Source: Saccharicrinis sp963667815
GTDB lineage: Bacteria; Bacteroidota; Bacteroidia; Bacteroidales; Marinilabiliaceae
Direction: 5' to 3' (one strand)
DNA length: 64,000 bases
Assembly: GCA_963667815.1 (NCBI GenBank)
Contig: OY764021.1
The notes below the pieces were generated by a model. It was not told the origin of the DNA. It searched no databases and saw only the letters and a list, made by a program, of their open reading frames with translations. How positions within the stretch are numbered: the stretch's first letter is position 1; the number at the start of each line of letters is the position of its first letter. Both the position numbers and the translations under genes were made by a program. Positions 17,054 to 25,401 of the stretch are shown here, piece by piece.

Positions 17054-17614
17054 ATGAGCATTAAAACAAATGCACCAACAGAAGATTTAACAACTAAATA
17101 TTTCTTAGCTAATAAGGAATTTTGTTATGACACAGAAAGCTTTATTAAAAAGTTTAATGGAATTTCTGAAGGGATTTATAATGCTTGGTATTATCATGTA
17201 AAAGGAGAAATAAACAATCCAAATAATTGGAAAATTACTTATAAAAAGGAAGTAATAGGTGCAAAATATGGTGTAGATACTTTTAAATTAGCAAAATGGG
17301 AATGTAACAAAAAATTTTTATCACAGTCTAAATTTAAAATCCGTAGAAAAACATGGCTTGATTTTATAAAAGTTAAACTTGATAAAAATTTAAATCCGTT
17401 AGAGAAAGACTCATTTTATTTGATTGAAACTTATGAACAAGATAACTCAAATTTAATTATGAAAATTTATAAGATTCTTAAGGACTTGCTAGAACGTAGA
17501 GAAATATATGAAATTGAAGTAATGCCGGAATATTTAAAAGTAGAAATAATTACGGACAACCAATATTTTGATATTCTAAATAAGCTAATTAGGGAAATAC
17601 AAAAGATAAACTAA
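17054..17614 (+). CDS. Orphan protein, paralogue A, cassette 4
   Basis: The 186-residue protein is hydrophilic with no signal peptide or membrane helix. It is clearly related to the protein of the next cassette. Shared features are an MSI-x-x-NA start, then Y-[FY]-[LI]-ANK-[EN]-FC, a W-K-[IL]-TYK block near residue 58, an I-R-[RK]-[KR]-T segment and a YEIE...QYFD C-terminus. No known family is recognised. Its stop codon falls within the start of attC 4. Confidence 0.65.
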   Translation: MSIKTNAPTEDLTTKYFLANKEFCYDTESFIKKFNGISEGIYNAWYYHVKGEINNPNNWKITYKKEVIGAKYGVDTFKLAKWECNKKFLSQSKFKIRRKTWLDFIKVKLDKNLNPLEKDSFYLIETYEQDNSNLIMKIYKILKDLLERREIYEIEVMPEYLKVEIITDNQYFDILNKLIREIQKIN

Positions 17615-17749
17615 ACACAACAGCAAATTATAATTAAGGGCTGATCATAATGTATTTGAGAGTTTTATTTTTCGCATTAACTTTTGTATAGGCTGAATAG
17701 AATGTAGTCCGCATTCCAGCCCCGTAATTATATTTGTAACGTTGTGTTT
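17613..17749. other. attC site 4
   Basis: R'' (T)AAACACAAC at 17612-17621 matches the R' of cassette 4. R' GTTGTGTTT is at 17741-17749. The arms are nearly the same as those of attC 2 (AAATTATAATTAAGGGCTG against CAGCCCCGTAATTATATTTG). Confidence 0.82.
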
Positions 17750-17848
17750 AATTAAACTTAAGCAGGCTATAAAAACTTGATTTTGGATATAAAATAGCAG
17801 ATTAAAATATTCCGCATTATTTAGAATAGAGAAAAAGAATAGATCTAA

Positions 17849-18415
17849 ATGAGTATAGAATCAAATGCTTCTCCCGATGAACTATCATCACCATATTATA
17901 TTGCGAATAAGAATTTTTGTATAGAATTTGAAAAATTTATAGTCAAAAGAAAAGGGGAAGTAAAAGGAAAATATAATGCATATTCATTTTTTGTAATAGG
18001 AAATATTAAAGCTAAAAAATATTGGAAATTAACATATAAGAGAGCTACGTATTCTTCAAGTGGAATTTTATATTTAGATGCAGAAAAAGAATGTTTGCTA
18101 TTATTAGCAAAATGGGAAACAGAATTAACAAATAACAATGCAGAAAAGTTTCTAATAAGGAAAAGGACAAATATTGATAATATAAGAATGTTATTTGACA
18201 AAGGATTAAATAAAATAAAAACCTCAAAGAAATATATTATAAAGACAAATAATCCAGAATGTGAATTAATTACTAAATTGACAAGAATTCTTAATGTTAT
18301 TATTAAATCCGAAGAATTATACGAAATAGAATTAAAGAATAGCAGACTAAGAATTGAAATGAGGACAGGAAAACAATACTTTGACTTGTTTAATAGATTA
18401 ATGAATAAAATATAA
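17849..18415 (+). CDS. Orphan protein, paralogue B, cassette 5
   Basis: This 188-residue protein is a diverged paralogue of the preceding cassette protein, with the same length and the same conserved blocks (ANKNFC, WKLTYK, IRKRT, LYEIEL, QYFDLFNRL). It has no signal peptide or membrane segment. The pattern suggests a folded domain with a conserved WK(I/L)TYK strand and a C-terminal helix. The function is unknown. The two neighbours may have arrived as separate cassettes or come from a cassette duplication followed by divergence. Confidence 0.65.
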   Translation: MSIESNASPDELSSPYYIANKNFCIEFEKFIVKRKGEVKGKYNAYSFFVIGNIKAKKYWKLTYKRATYSSSGILYLDAEKECLLLLAKWETELTNNNAEKFLIRKRTNIDNIRMLFDKGLNKIKTSKKYIIKTNNPECELITKLTRILNVIIKSEELYEIELKNSRLRIEMRTGKQYFDLFNRLMNKI

Positions 18416-18421
18416 GTAACA

Positions 18422-18619
18422 AAACACAACAATTTATAAATTTCATTGCGGTGTGGGTTGTTTTTTGAGGTTTGTATGGTATTTGAGCCTCTCCAAAGCT
18501 TTGGTGTTGGCTATGATTAAAAAAGGTATAACCAAAACCAAAGCTTTGGCTAAGTTGTGATTGGACAGAGCCGATCTTCGAAAATCCGCAACGACAATTT
18601 ATAAGTAACGTTAGGTTGC
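18422..18619. other. attC site 5 (long form)
   Basis: R'' AAACACAAC (18422-18430) matches cassette 5's opening R'. R' GTTAGGTTGC is at 18610-18619. The outer arms AATTTATAAATTTCATTGCGG and CCGCAACGACAATTTATAAG pair. The central part holds two copies of CCAAAGCTTTGG, itself a perfect palindrome. Confidence 0.8.
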
Positions 18620-18697
18620 ATTAGATAAAATACGAATAGTTATGTATATTGTAGAATATGGAAAACGAAGACCTTCAGAAATGCTAATTCGTATTCA

Positions 18698-19264
18698 ATG
18701 ACAAACAATTCCCGTATGATTCTAAAAGGAAAAAAGACCAATGTTTGGAATAAAATAAATAGCGTTGAGTATATTAATATACCTGAGCATACAGATTATT
18801 CTGACTTTGACAAAGAAGTGCAAAAAGTAATAAAGGATTCTAAGGATATATATGGAATATTAGTATGGGTAGGTATTGCAGGAGCACTATTTGTGCTTGG
18901 CAAGTTAATTACAAATTATGAAGACTTTATGGTTAATGTAATTGCATATTCAATAACTGGTGTGTTTTTTATTTTATTGATTTTTTTTGGTAATAAATAT
19001 TCAAATAAAGAACAAGTTCCAATAATGACTCTTACATCTAGAGGATTTGATTATAAAAAGGAATCCGTAAGATGGTCAAATATAAAAAATATGTATGTTA
19101 AGCGTCAGTATGATGGTGATGATAATCATTATGATTTGGTTGTTGAATTTAAGCGAGATTATAAGGAAACATATTCTTTAGACCACTTAGAAATGGATTA
19201 TAAAGAAATAATTAAAGAAATTTCAAAATATTATTGGTTAGGAACGAAAGATAACGCAACCTAA
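18698..19264 (+). CDS. Two-helix membrane protein of unknown function, cassette 6
   Basis: The 188-residue protein has two hydrophobic segments at about 52-70 (GILVWVGIAGALFVLGKL) and 82-100 (VIAYSITGVFFILLIFF). They are followed by a soluble domain containing the strand-rich block LTSRGFDYKKESVRWSNIKN, reminiscent of bacterial PH-like domains. That likeness is weak. The final codons (GCA ACC TAA) are the R'' box of attC 6, so the reading frame ends exactly inside the recombination site. Confidence 0.6.
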   Translation: MTNNSRMILKGKKTNVWNKINSVEYINIPEHTDYSDFDKEVQKVIKDSKDIYGILVWVGIAGALFVLGKLITNYEDFMVNVIAYSITGVFFILLIFFGNKYSNKEQVPIMTLTSRGFDYKKESVRWSNIKNMYVKRQYDGDDNHYDLVVEFKRDYKETYSLDHLEMDYKEIIKEISKYYWLGTKDNAT

Positions 19265-19394
19265 CAATTTATAAATTTAATTGCGGTATCACTTAATTTT
19301 AGAGGTTTTGTACGTATTCTGTTCTTTAGTTTTATCTGGCCAAAGAAGCTCTTCGAAATCCGCAACCTAAATTTATAAGTGACCGTTAGGGTGC
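19256..19394. other. attC site 6
   Basis: R'' GCAACCTAAC (19256-19265) is complementary to GTTAGGTTGC at 18610. R' GTTAGGGTGC is at 19385-19394. Arms AATTTATAAATTTAATTGCGG and CCGCAACCTAAATTTATAAG pair as in attC 5. Confidence 0.82.
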
Positions 19395-19590
19395 ATTCCT
19401 CACATCTGGCAAAAAGCAAGATTAAATTCTTGAGCTAACGTTCAATTTTAAAGGAGATTGCAAAATTTATAATTTTACGTTAGTCAGAATTTAATAAAAT
19501 ATGCAACTGGACTTAAATTTAATTGGATACTAATTCTGTTTGCTCTAATTTTATTAAATGTTTGATGACTAATTATTTAAAATCCACAAT
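19395..19590 (+). promoter_or_regulatory. Leader of the three-gene cassette
   Basis: About 200 bases separate attC 6 from the first gene of cassette 7, the longest leader in the array. It contains an imperfect inverted pair around TTTAATAAAAT (19490) and ATTTTATTAAA (19549). The space is enough for a promoter of its own, but no consensus box was assigned. Confidence 0.35.
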
Positions 19591-20058
19591 ATGAAAAAAA
19601 ATCTATTTTTAAGTATTCTCTTCTTATTGCTCTTAGTAAGCTGTAAGGAAAAAACAGTGATAATCGAAAATTTAGCCTTAAAAATCCACTTGACTAATAA
19701 TGTAAATGATATAGATTCTACTTTTCAAAATTTAAGTATTTGTACTAAAGAGTCTAAAGACCTTGTGGTTTATGAAGACAAGAATGTTAAGGTAAATATT
19801 GACCCTAATTCTAGCGTTGATAAAATTACAATCTTCTTAACAGTTGGTGAAAAGAAATATTCAAAAGAACTTCATAAAGATTTGTTTCTAGACGCGCTAG
19901 ACTATAAGGTTGGTGAGGAAACTGTCTACTTATCAGTTGAGGATGGACGCTCCGTTATAATAAATGACGAATCTTGGGACCAGAATTATATTCAATTTTC
20001 GAATTCTAAGACAGGAAAAGGTGCAATAACTTTTAAAATTGATAAAAAATGTCAGTAG
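19591..20058 (+). CDS. Lipoprotein, first gene of the three-gene cassette 7
   Basis: A type II signal peptide with lipobox LVSC places the lipidated Cys at residue 18. The mature part (about 137 residues) is hydrophilic and strand-rich, without a recognised domain. It overlaps the next gene by ten bases, so the two are translationally linked. It probably sits in the outer or inner membrane facing the periplasm. Its partners appear cytoplasmic, because they lack signals. Confidence 0.7.
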   Translation: MKKNLFLSILFLLLLVSCKEKTVIIENLALKIHLTNNVNDIDSTFQNLSICTKESKDLVVYEDKNVKVNIDPNSSVDKITIFLTVGEKKYSKELHKDLFLDALDYKVGEETVYLSVEDGRSVIINDESWDQNYIQFSNSKTGKGAITFKIDKKCQ

Positions 20059-20798
20059 TAGAAAAATTCAAATATTTTAAAGTTGTTAATAGTCAAATGA
20101 AAGCAAGTTTAGCTTCTCAAATGAATATTGGTATTGGCTTTTTTGATAATGAGACAAATATCAACTCTAAAAGTATGGCATTAATTATCGATGCAATTGC
20201 ATATAGGGAGCTTGATGTAAAACCAGAAGAAGTTAATGTTGGTGATGATTATGTTAGAAAATATAAAGTTAAAGGGTGCGGTATCAGAATAAATTTAAAA
20301 TATAAATCATTTTCTGGTGAAACAAATACGAGTATTACTCAATTAAATGCTGCCTTAAAATTAGGTTTAACCAATGTCGAAATTGCTATAGAAGCCCCAG
20401 GTTTAGGCCAAGAAGGTTTAAGCCTTATAATTGGTGGTCAGATTGAAGATGGTGAAGTACGAAGTTTGGACAGGTTTGAAGAAACTGTTGAAATTATATA
20501 TTCAAATTTAGTTAATCACATTAAAACGAATCAGGATACTATTCATGAAGAGGAGATTGAAATTTTTCTTATAGGAAATGATAGTAACAACTATTTTAAC
20601 ACTCAATCAATTCTATTTGGTTTAAAAAACATAATGTCGGGTAATTCTTTAATTAAAGCTATTGAGGAAAATAATGAATCTTACGACGAACAGATGATAA
20701 GATACATTTATAATACAATTATGGTTGGTCGAAAGGATACAGACTCGCCATCAGAAATAGAAATGAAAAAAGCTAAAGATTGGAGATACCTAAACTAA
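20049..20798 (+). CDS. Unknown protein, second gene of cassette 7
   Basis: The 249-residue protein has no signal peptide. It carries a Gly-rich central part (IEAPGLGQEGLSLIIGG) and an acidic C-terminal half. It overlaps the upstream lipoprotein gene by ten bases, and the next gene starts 12 bases downstream. I do not recognise a family. A loosely similar Gly-rich patch occurs in the following protein, so the two may be distant relatives or subunits of one complex. Confidence 0.65.
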   Translation: MSVVEKFKYFKVVNSQMKASLASQMNIGIGFFDNETNINSKSMALIIDAIAYRELDVKPEEVNVGDDYVRKYKVKGCGIRINLKYKSFSGETNTSITQLNAALKLGLTNVEIAIEAPGLGQEGLSLIIGGQIEDGEVRSLDRFEETVEIIYSNLVNHIKTNQDTIHEEEIEIFLIGNDSNNYFNTQSILFGLKNIMSGNSLIKAIEENNESYDEQMIRYIYNTIMVGRKDTDSPSEIEMKKAKDWRYLN

Positions 20799-20810
20799 TA
20801 AATTACAACA

Positions 20811-21674
20811 ATGGCAAAATATATTCAAATATCACCAAAAATTATAAAGAAAGATGATAAAGAAGAATTATATTCTATCAAATCTTTATTTCCTAATAAC
20901 GAAGCAACATTTAGTCGTTTAGGTGAATCTGACTCGGAGTTTAAGACACCAAAATTACTTTCATCTACCTACACTGTTTCAACAGCAATGACTTTGCAGT
21001 TTGCGAATGTATTTTCAACATCAAATGATTTCGATTCTAAAATTGTTGCTTTCGATGCATCTTTATATTCAATAAAAGATAATTCTGAAAATCCTCAAAG
21101 TATTATAGAAAGTACATATTGGGGATGTGCCTTAAGGTTTGTTTATAAGGTTTGGGATATCAAAAGTGGATTTGACCTAAATACTAGTAGCATTGGCTTA
21201 GCTGTTGAAGCAGGTATGGCACGTTCGGAATTTCAAGCTGTTGGTATTGGGCTAGGTATTAATACTTTTGTTTCAAATCTTGGAGCTTTAAAACCGTTTA
21301 AAGTGTTGAATAGGGATGATATGGTCAAGCTACAAAATGAGATTTTTGTAAATCAAAAAGATACTATTAAAAAGTTTTCAGTTCCTTTGGCTGTGACTTT
21401 AAGAAATAATATTGCGAATAGTTCAAAATCTGTACCGCAATCAATAATTTTCGCTATGCGAAATATCAAAAATAAAAACTCTTTAGCTATAGCGATGAAT
21501 AAGGCAGCAGAAAAAGGATATGATGCTATATGGGTTTCAAAGACATATGAGCGTATCGTATCGGATTTAAAAACTTCTCAAGAGCCTTTAAAAGTTATTC
21601 CAAAAACTGAAGATATATTAAAAGCTAATCAATGGTTGTCATTAGAAAAAGATATTTTTGATATTCAAGTATAA
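20811..21674 (+). CDS. Unknown protein, third gene of cassette 7
   Basis: The 287-residue protein has no signal peptide. The middle contains small-residue-rich segments (GLAVEAGMARSEFQAVGIGLGINTF) that could be a strand-helix core rather than a membrane helix. Family unknown. It closes a three-gene operon within one integron cassette. Multi-gene cassettes are uncommon, and when present they tend to be coupled systems such as toxin-antitoxin or defence pairs. Applying that here is inference. Confidence 0.65.
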   Translation: MAKYIQISPKIIKKDDKEELYSIKSLFPNNEATFSRLGESDSEFKTPKLLSSTYTVSTAMTLQFANVFSTSNDFDSKIVAFDASLYSIKDNSENPQSIIESTYWGCALRFVYKVWDIKSGFDLNTSSIGLAVEAGMARSEFQAVGIGLGINTFVSNLGALKPFKVLNRDDMVKLQNEIFVNQKDTIKKFSVPLAVTLRNNIANSSKSVPQSIIFAMRNIKNKNSLAIAMNKAAEKGYDAIWVSKTYERIVSDLKTSQEPLKVIPKTEDILKANQWLSLEKDIFDIQV

Positions 21675-21701
21675 GGATGTCTATAGGGGTCATAGAAAAA
21701 C

Positions 21702-21836
21702 GCACCCTAACAATGCATTATAAATAATTGCCGAGTAGTGGTTTGTGGGAGTTTATCTCCCGCAATAACTTTGGTCTCACTTGCAAAATTTTCAAACAGC
21801 AATCGGCAACTATTCATATGCGTAACGTTATCACCC
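21702..21836. other. attC site 7
   Basis: R'' GCACCCTAAC (21702-21711) matches GTTAGGGTGC at 19385. R' GTTATCACCC is at 21827-21836. Arms ATGCATTATAAATAATTGCCGA and TCGGCAACTATTCATATGCG pair imperfectly. Confidence 0.82.
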
Positions 21837-22327
21837 AACCTTAAATACTTAGAACTTTATTTGGGAGTATTTTTGAGTTTGTAGGTTGTTGAATCAATTT
21901 GCGCCACGCACGCCAACGCACGGCAAAAAATAATAAGTTGAGTTGGTTCTCTGGAACTTTAGGTTGAGTTCTTGGTTTTGGGGTTTTTGAATATTCTCAG
22001 AGATGTCAGGTTTTAAATCTTAAGCGTTTTTTAGTGGTTCGGATTAGCTAAGTTGTTTTGTTATTCTGGTCAGTTGTTTTTTTGCATGTAGCAAAAGGTT
22101 TGGAGGTTTACGCTGTATTTAGCAGCCATCTTCCTGTCTCTCGAACGCAAATTTTGGTAAAGGTTTAGTTGTTTAAACACTTGCAAAAGGTAGAGGTGGA
22201 GTTCGCTCAAAAATGGTCCGTGCTGGTTTTGTAGTTGTATTTTGACAGTGATTTTTGTTTGTTGTAATTTGGAGATGCAGTTGTTTGTACTTCTTTTATA
22301 AAAGTTTAGAGGTATAATTGGTTCACT
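21837..22327. other. Cassette 8 body, no credible gene
   Basis: These 490 bases hold no convincing reading frame. A 99-codon frame on the minus strand has unusual composition and runs through attC 8, so it is not accepted. A small block of CACGC-type iterations occurs near 21905. The unit may be a decayed cassette or a non-coding one. Confidence 0.5.
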
Positions 22328-22480
22328 GGGATAACAAAAAGGCAGGGTGTAACAAAGTAAAAAAGCCATGTGTAAATTCCGTTATTGAAATTTTGAATTT
22401 AATATATAAGTTTGGTGAGGCTAAAGTGGTGTAGTTGTACTTTAGGTACACACGTCTCTTTTACCAAACGTTGGGGCTCC
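22328..22480. other. attC site 8 (degenerate)
   Basis: R'' GGGATAAC (22328-22335) is a shortened match to the opening GTTATCACCC of cassette 8. R' GTTGGGGCTCC is at 22470-22480. The arms pair less well than in other sites. Confidence 0.5.
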
Positions 22481-22711
22481 ATTTCGGTGTGTGAGGACTT
22501 AGGAGGTGCAGCACAAAATGTTTTTTTTTAAGATTATAAAATGATTTCAAAGGCTCTTGAAGTGAATCATCCGAGCATTTAGGAATGTATGTGAAATCGA
22601 AAATCAGTCATGCTTAGGATTATTTAATGTAGCAATTAATTTAAGCAATGTAAATTGAAGAAGTAATTATATCACCGACCACAGAAGCACAGACTGATTT
22701 GAGGAAAAAAC
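22481..22711. other. Cassette 9 body, no gene
   Basis: This short 230-base unit is open in no frame. It opens with GTTGGGGCTCC and ends with GGAGCCCAAC, which match apart from one extra G. Confidence 0.5.
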
Positions 22712-22910
22712 GGAGCCCAACATTGCATACATAAGGCATGTGGGCGTATGTGATTCGCAAGAGGAGGTGATTTCAATTTGTCCGCCTAATGCTTTTAAAG
22801 TCACTTTTTTTGTTAAATTAGTCCCTTGTAAAAGCATTAAGCTTAGTGAGGTTTTGGAAAGGCAGACAATTTCAATCCCCACACAGCCTTATATGCGAGC
22901 CGTTGGGCGC
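22712..22910. other. attC site 9 (long form)
   Basis: R'' GGAGCCCAAC (22712-22721) and R' GTTGGGCGC (22902-22910) bound a 199-base site. Arms TGCATACATAAGGCATGTGGG and CCCCACACAGCCTTATATGC pair. An inner pair, AATGCTTTTAAA with AAAAGCATT, extends the fold. It is similar in sequence to attC 10 and 11. Confidence 0.78.
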
Positions 22911-24332
22911 TATTTTCAATAGAAACAAGCTTTCAGTTGGCTTCATAAACAGACTTGATTATTATCCGATGCGCACATAGGATTTGATTTTAGGACTGGA
23001 TTTTTCGGGCATTGGGATTTGGGAGCTTAAGTTTGGATTATTAGGATTCCATCGCTCAAAGACTATTGGAAAGAACAATTTATTTGAGCCAACAAAAAAT
23101 AAAATTGGCTACATTAATCAGTCAACGCGCGGATTTATTGATTAGCAACCGATAATGAATTTATGCATTAGTCTTTTTCTGTGGAGCTTTGGTTAGCAAT
23201 ACTGCAGTTATGTGGGTAGACTTTTATCTTTCTGAATAGAAAATTACAAAACTGTAATAGAATGTATATTTTAGATAGTTTAAAAACTTAATAGATTGAA
23301 TATTATAACCTTGTAAAGTCAGCGCGCAAGACTTTCTATTCTGTAAAGACATATAGATTGGATTTCTATACGATAAAGCATGAGCCAATTTTATTTACAG
23401 CTCGGATTAAGAAAAAATATAATAACAGCGCCCAACAAGGCATAAATAAGTCATGTGGGGGTATGTGATTTGCGAGGAGTGGTGATCTCAATTTGTTCGC
23501 CCAATGCTTTTAAATCAACTTTTGATTATTAAATTAGTCGTTTGAAAAGCATTGGTCTTGGAGCGCTGAAGGAGAGGGCGACAATTTCAATCCCCACACG
23601 CCTCATATGCCAGGCCGTTGGGCGCTATTTTCAATAGAAACAAGCTTTCAGTTGGCTTCATAAACAGACTTGATTATTATCCGATGCGCACATAGGATTT
23701 GATTTTAGGACTGGATTTTTCGGGCATTGGGATTTGGGAGCTTAAGTTTGGATTATTAGGATTCCATCGCTCAAAGACTATTGGAAAGAACAATTTATTT
23801 GAGCCAACAAAAAATAAAATTGGCTACATTAATCAGTCAACGCGCGGATTTATTGATTAGCAACCGATAATGAATTTATGCATTAGTCTTTTTCTGTGGA
23901 GCTTTGGTTAGCAATACTGCAGTTATGTGGGTAGACTTTTATCTTTCTGAATAGAAAATTACAAAACTGTAATAGAATGTATATTTTAGATAGTTTAAAA
24001 ACTTAATAGATTGAATATTATAACCTTGTAAAGTCAGCGCGCAAGACTTTCTATTCTGTAAAGACATATAGATTGGATTTCTATACGATAAAGCATGAGC
24101 CAATTTTATTTACAGCTCGGATTAAGAAAAAATATAATAACAGCGCCCAACAAGGCATAAATAAGTCATGTGGGGGTATGTGATTTGCGAGGAGTGGTGA
24201 TCTCAATTTGTTCGCCCAATGCTTTTAAATCAACTTTTGATTATTAAATTAGTCGTTTGAAAAGCATTGGTCTTGGAGCGCTGAAGGAGAGGGCGACAAT
24301 TTCAATCCCCACACGCCTCATATGCCAGGCCG
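22903..24332. repeat. Tandem duplication of a 715 bp gene-less cassette (cassettes 10 and 11)
   Basis: Copy 1 is 22903-23617 and copy 2 is 23618-24332. No difference was seen on reading the two side by side. The repeat boundaries fall exactly at the G^TT crossover points of the flanking attC sites, and the attC sequence to the left of copy 1 differs from that inside the copies. No reading frame longer than a few codons occurs in the body. Each copy carries an inverted pair AAATAAAATTGGCT (23094 and +715) and AGCCAATTTTATTT (23382 and +715) near its ends. Confidence 0.9.
23428..23625. other. attC site 10
   Basis: R'' GCGCCCAAC (23428-23436) is complementary to GTTGGGCGC at 22902. R' GTTGGGCGC is at 23617-23625. 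The long form has an inner stem AATGCTTTTAAA/AAAAGCATT, as in attC 9. Confidence 0.82.
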
Positions 24333-24340
24333 TTGTGGTG
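24143..24340. other. attC site 11
   Basis: It is identical to attC 10 up to the crossover, then switches to R' GTTGTGGTG (24332-24340) of the following cassette. The switch point marks the end of the duplicated unit. Confidence 0.82.
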
Positions 24341-24358
24341 CATTAAAAAGATACTAAA

Positions 24359-25240
24359 GTGATACAACCCAAAGATATATTTGAATCATATTTATACAAG
24401 TACATTCCAGAAACGTACAAGTTCTCAGACATAACAGAAAGAGAAATTCGAAAATTAGTTGATAACTATAAAACGAGATTTGAAAATCTGCTTAAAGAAA
24501 GTGATTTAGACAAAATAAATTATACTCCTCATTGCATATTTGACTTGCTTGTTTTAGCAGAAAATGACCGAACAGAGGTTAATCAGTATAGCCAATTACT
24601 AAATCATATAGAAAAGATAGTTGAAAGTTTGCTGCAAAAGGTTGATGAATCTTTACATTCAAAACTTAAAGAGACAATAAGACAAATGATTGTTTCCATA
24701 GACAAAAAGATTGGCAATAATTATCAATATTTAAATTTTTACGGGGAGATATTAGGTTTAGAATTCTTTCTTTCAAAGGATGACGGATTTAAACTAATAG
24801 ATATTGAAAAGAAGTTACCTAATGGGAACTCTGTTGACTTTGTTTTTAAATCTGTTGAAGACAAGACCCCTCTGTATGTCGATTTTATTAGTTTGCATAA
24901 TATTAAGCCAGAATTGTTGGACTCAGAAAATGAGTTTGTAAAATTCTTTGAGAATAGATTCAATCAAAAGATTGAGAACAAAACAAAGAACCTTGAATTT
25001 CAGGAAAATAATCTAATTATAGATGATGTAAAAATTCCTTTTATAATATTACCAATCTTGTGGGGAGATATGGAGTGTTTTATAGATAAAAAAAAAGCTA
25101 TAGATGAGTTAAACTCAAAATACTCAAACGTTTCCCCTTTGACTTCATTAATGATTCAACAGAGTAAAGAAAATGTATTACATTATGATTTTACAACAGT
25201 AACAAATATATTGGAAAGAATAATTGATGAGAAAAAATAA
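24359..25240 (+). CDS. Unknown protein, cassette 12
   Basis: A GTG start at 24359 gives 293 residues with no signal peptide. The N-terminal half is helical and charged. The middle block has a pattern of strands with acidic residues (LEFFLSKDDGFKLIDIEKKLPNG then SVDFVFK and LYVDFISLHN) that loosely recalls the core of PD-(D/E)xK nucleases, but the usual D-ExK order is not clean. No family is assigned. It starts only 27 bases after the attC 11 crossover, so expression from an upstream promoter is likely. Confidence 0.65.
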   Translation: MIQPKDIFESYLYKYIPETYKFSDITEREIRKLVDNYKTRFENLLKESDLDKINYTPHCIFDLLVLAENDRTEVNQYSQLLNHIEKIVESLLQKVDESLHSKLKETIRQMIVSIDKKIGNNYQYLNFYGEILGLEFFLSKDDGFKLIDIEKKLPNGNSVDFVFKSVEDKTPLYVDFISLHNIKPELLDSENEFVKFFENRFNQKIENKTKNLEFQENNLIIDDVKIPFIILPILWGDMECFIDKKKAIDELNSKYSNVSPLTSLMIQQSKENVLHYDFTTVTNILERIIDEKK

Positions 25241-25243
25241 CGA

Positions 25244-25379
25244 CACCACAACACGCGGTATAGTTAATAAGGGTTTCAGAGGTTTTTGGGGCTTAGTAAC
25301 CCGCTCCAAAATTTGCTGTAACTTGACATAATTAAAGCACGCAATCCTTACTACCCATACCGCCAAACGTTGTGTGTTA
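25244..25379. other. attC site 12
   Basis: R'' CACCACAAC (25244-25252) matches GTTGTGGTG at 24332. R' GTTGTGTGTTA is at 25369-25379. Arms CGCGGTATAGTTAATAAGG and CCTTACTACCCATACCGC pair. Confidence 0.82.
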
Positions 25380-25401
25380 TTAAGAAAAACCTGCTACATA
25401 C

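Noticed and set aside
18045..18432. Long minus-strand frame opposite the cassette 5 protein
   Set aside because: The plus-strand product has a recognisable paralogue in the neighbouring cassette, while the minus-strand product is a run of hydrophobic residues expected from AT-rich antisense DNA.
22070..22369. 99-codon minus-strand frame in cassette 8
   Set aside because: It runs through attC 8, starts outside the cassette body, has odd composition, and lacks any recognisable pattern.
22740..22922. Short plus-strand frame over attC 9
   Set aside because: It is wholly within the palindromic site and crosses the crossover point into the next cassette.
24359..25240. Restriction endonuclease in cassette 12
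   Set aside because: A PD-(D/E)xK-like strand order is hinted at, but the ExK residues are not clear and no methyltransferase is nearby, so no such function is claimed.
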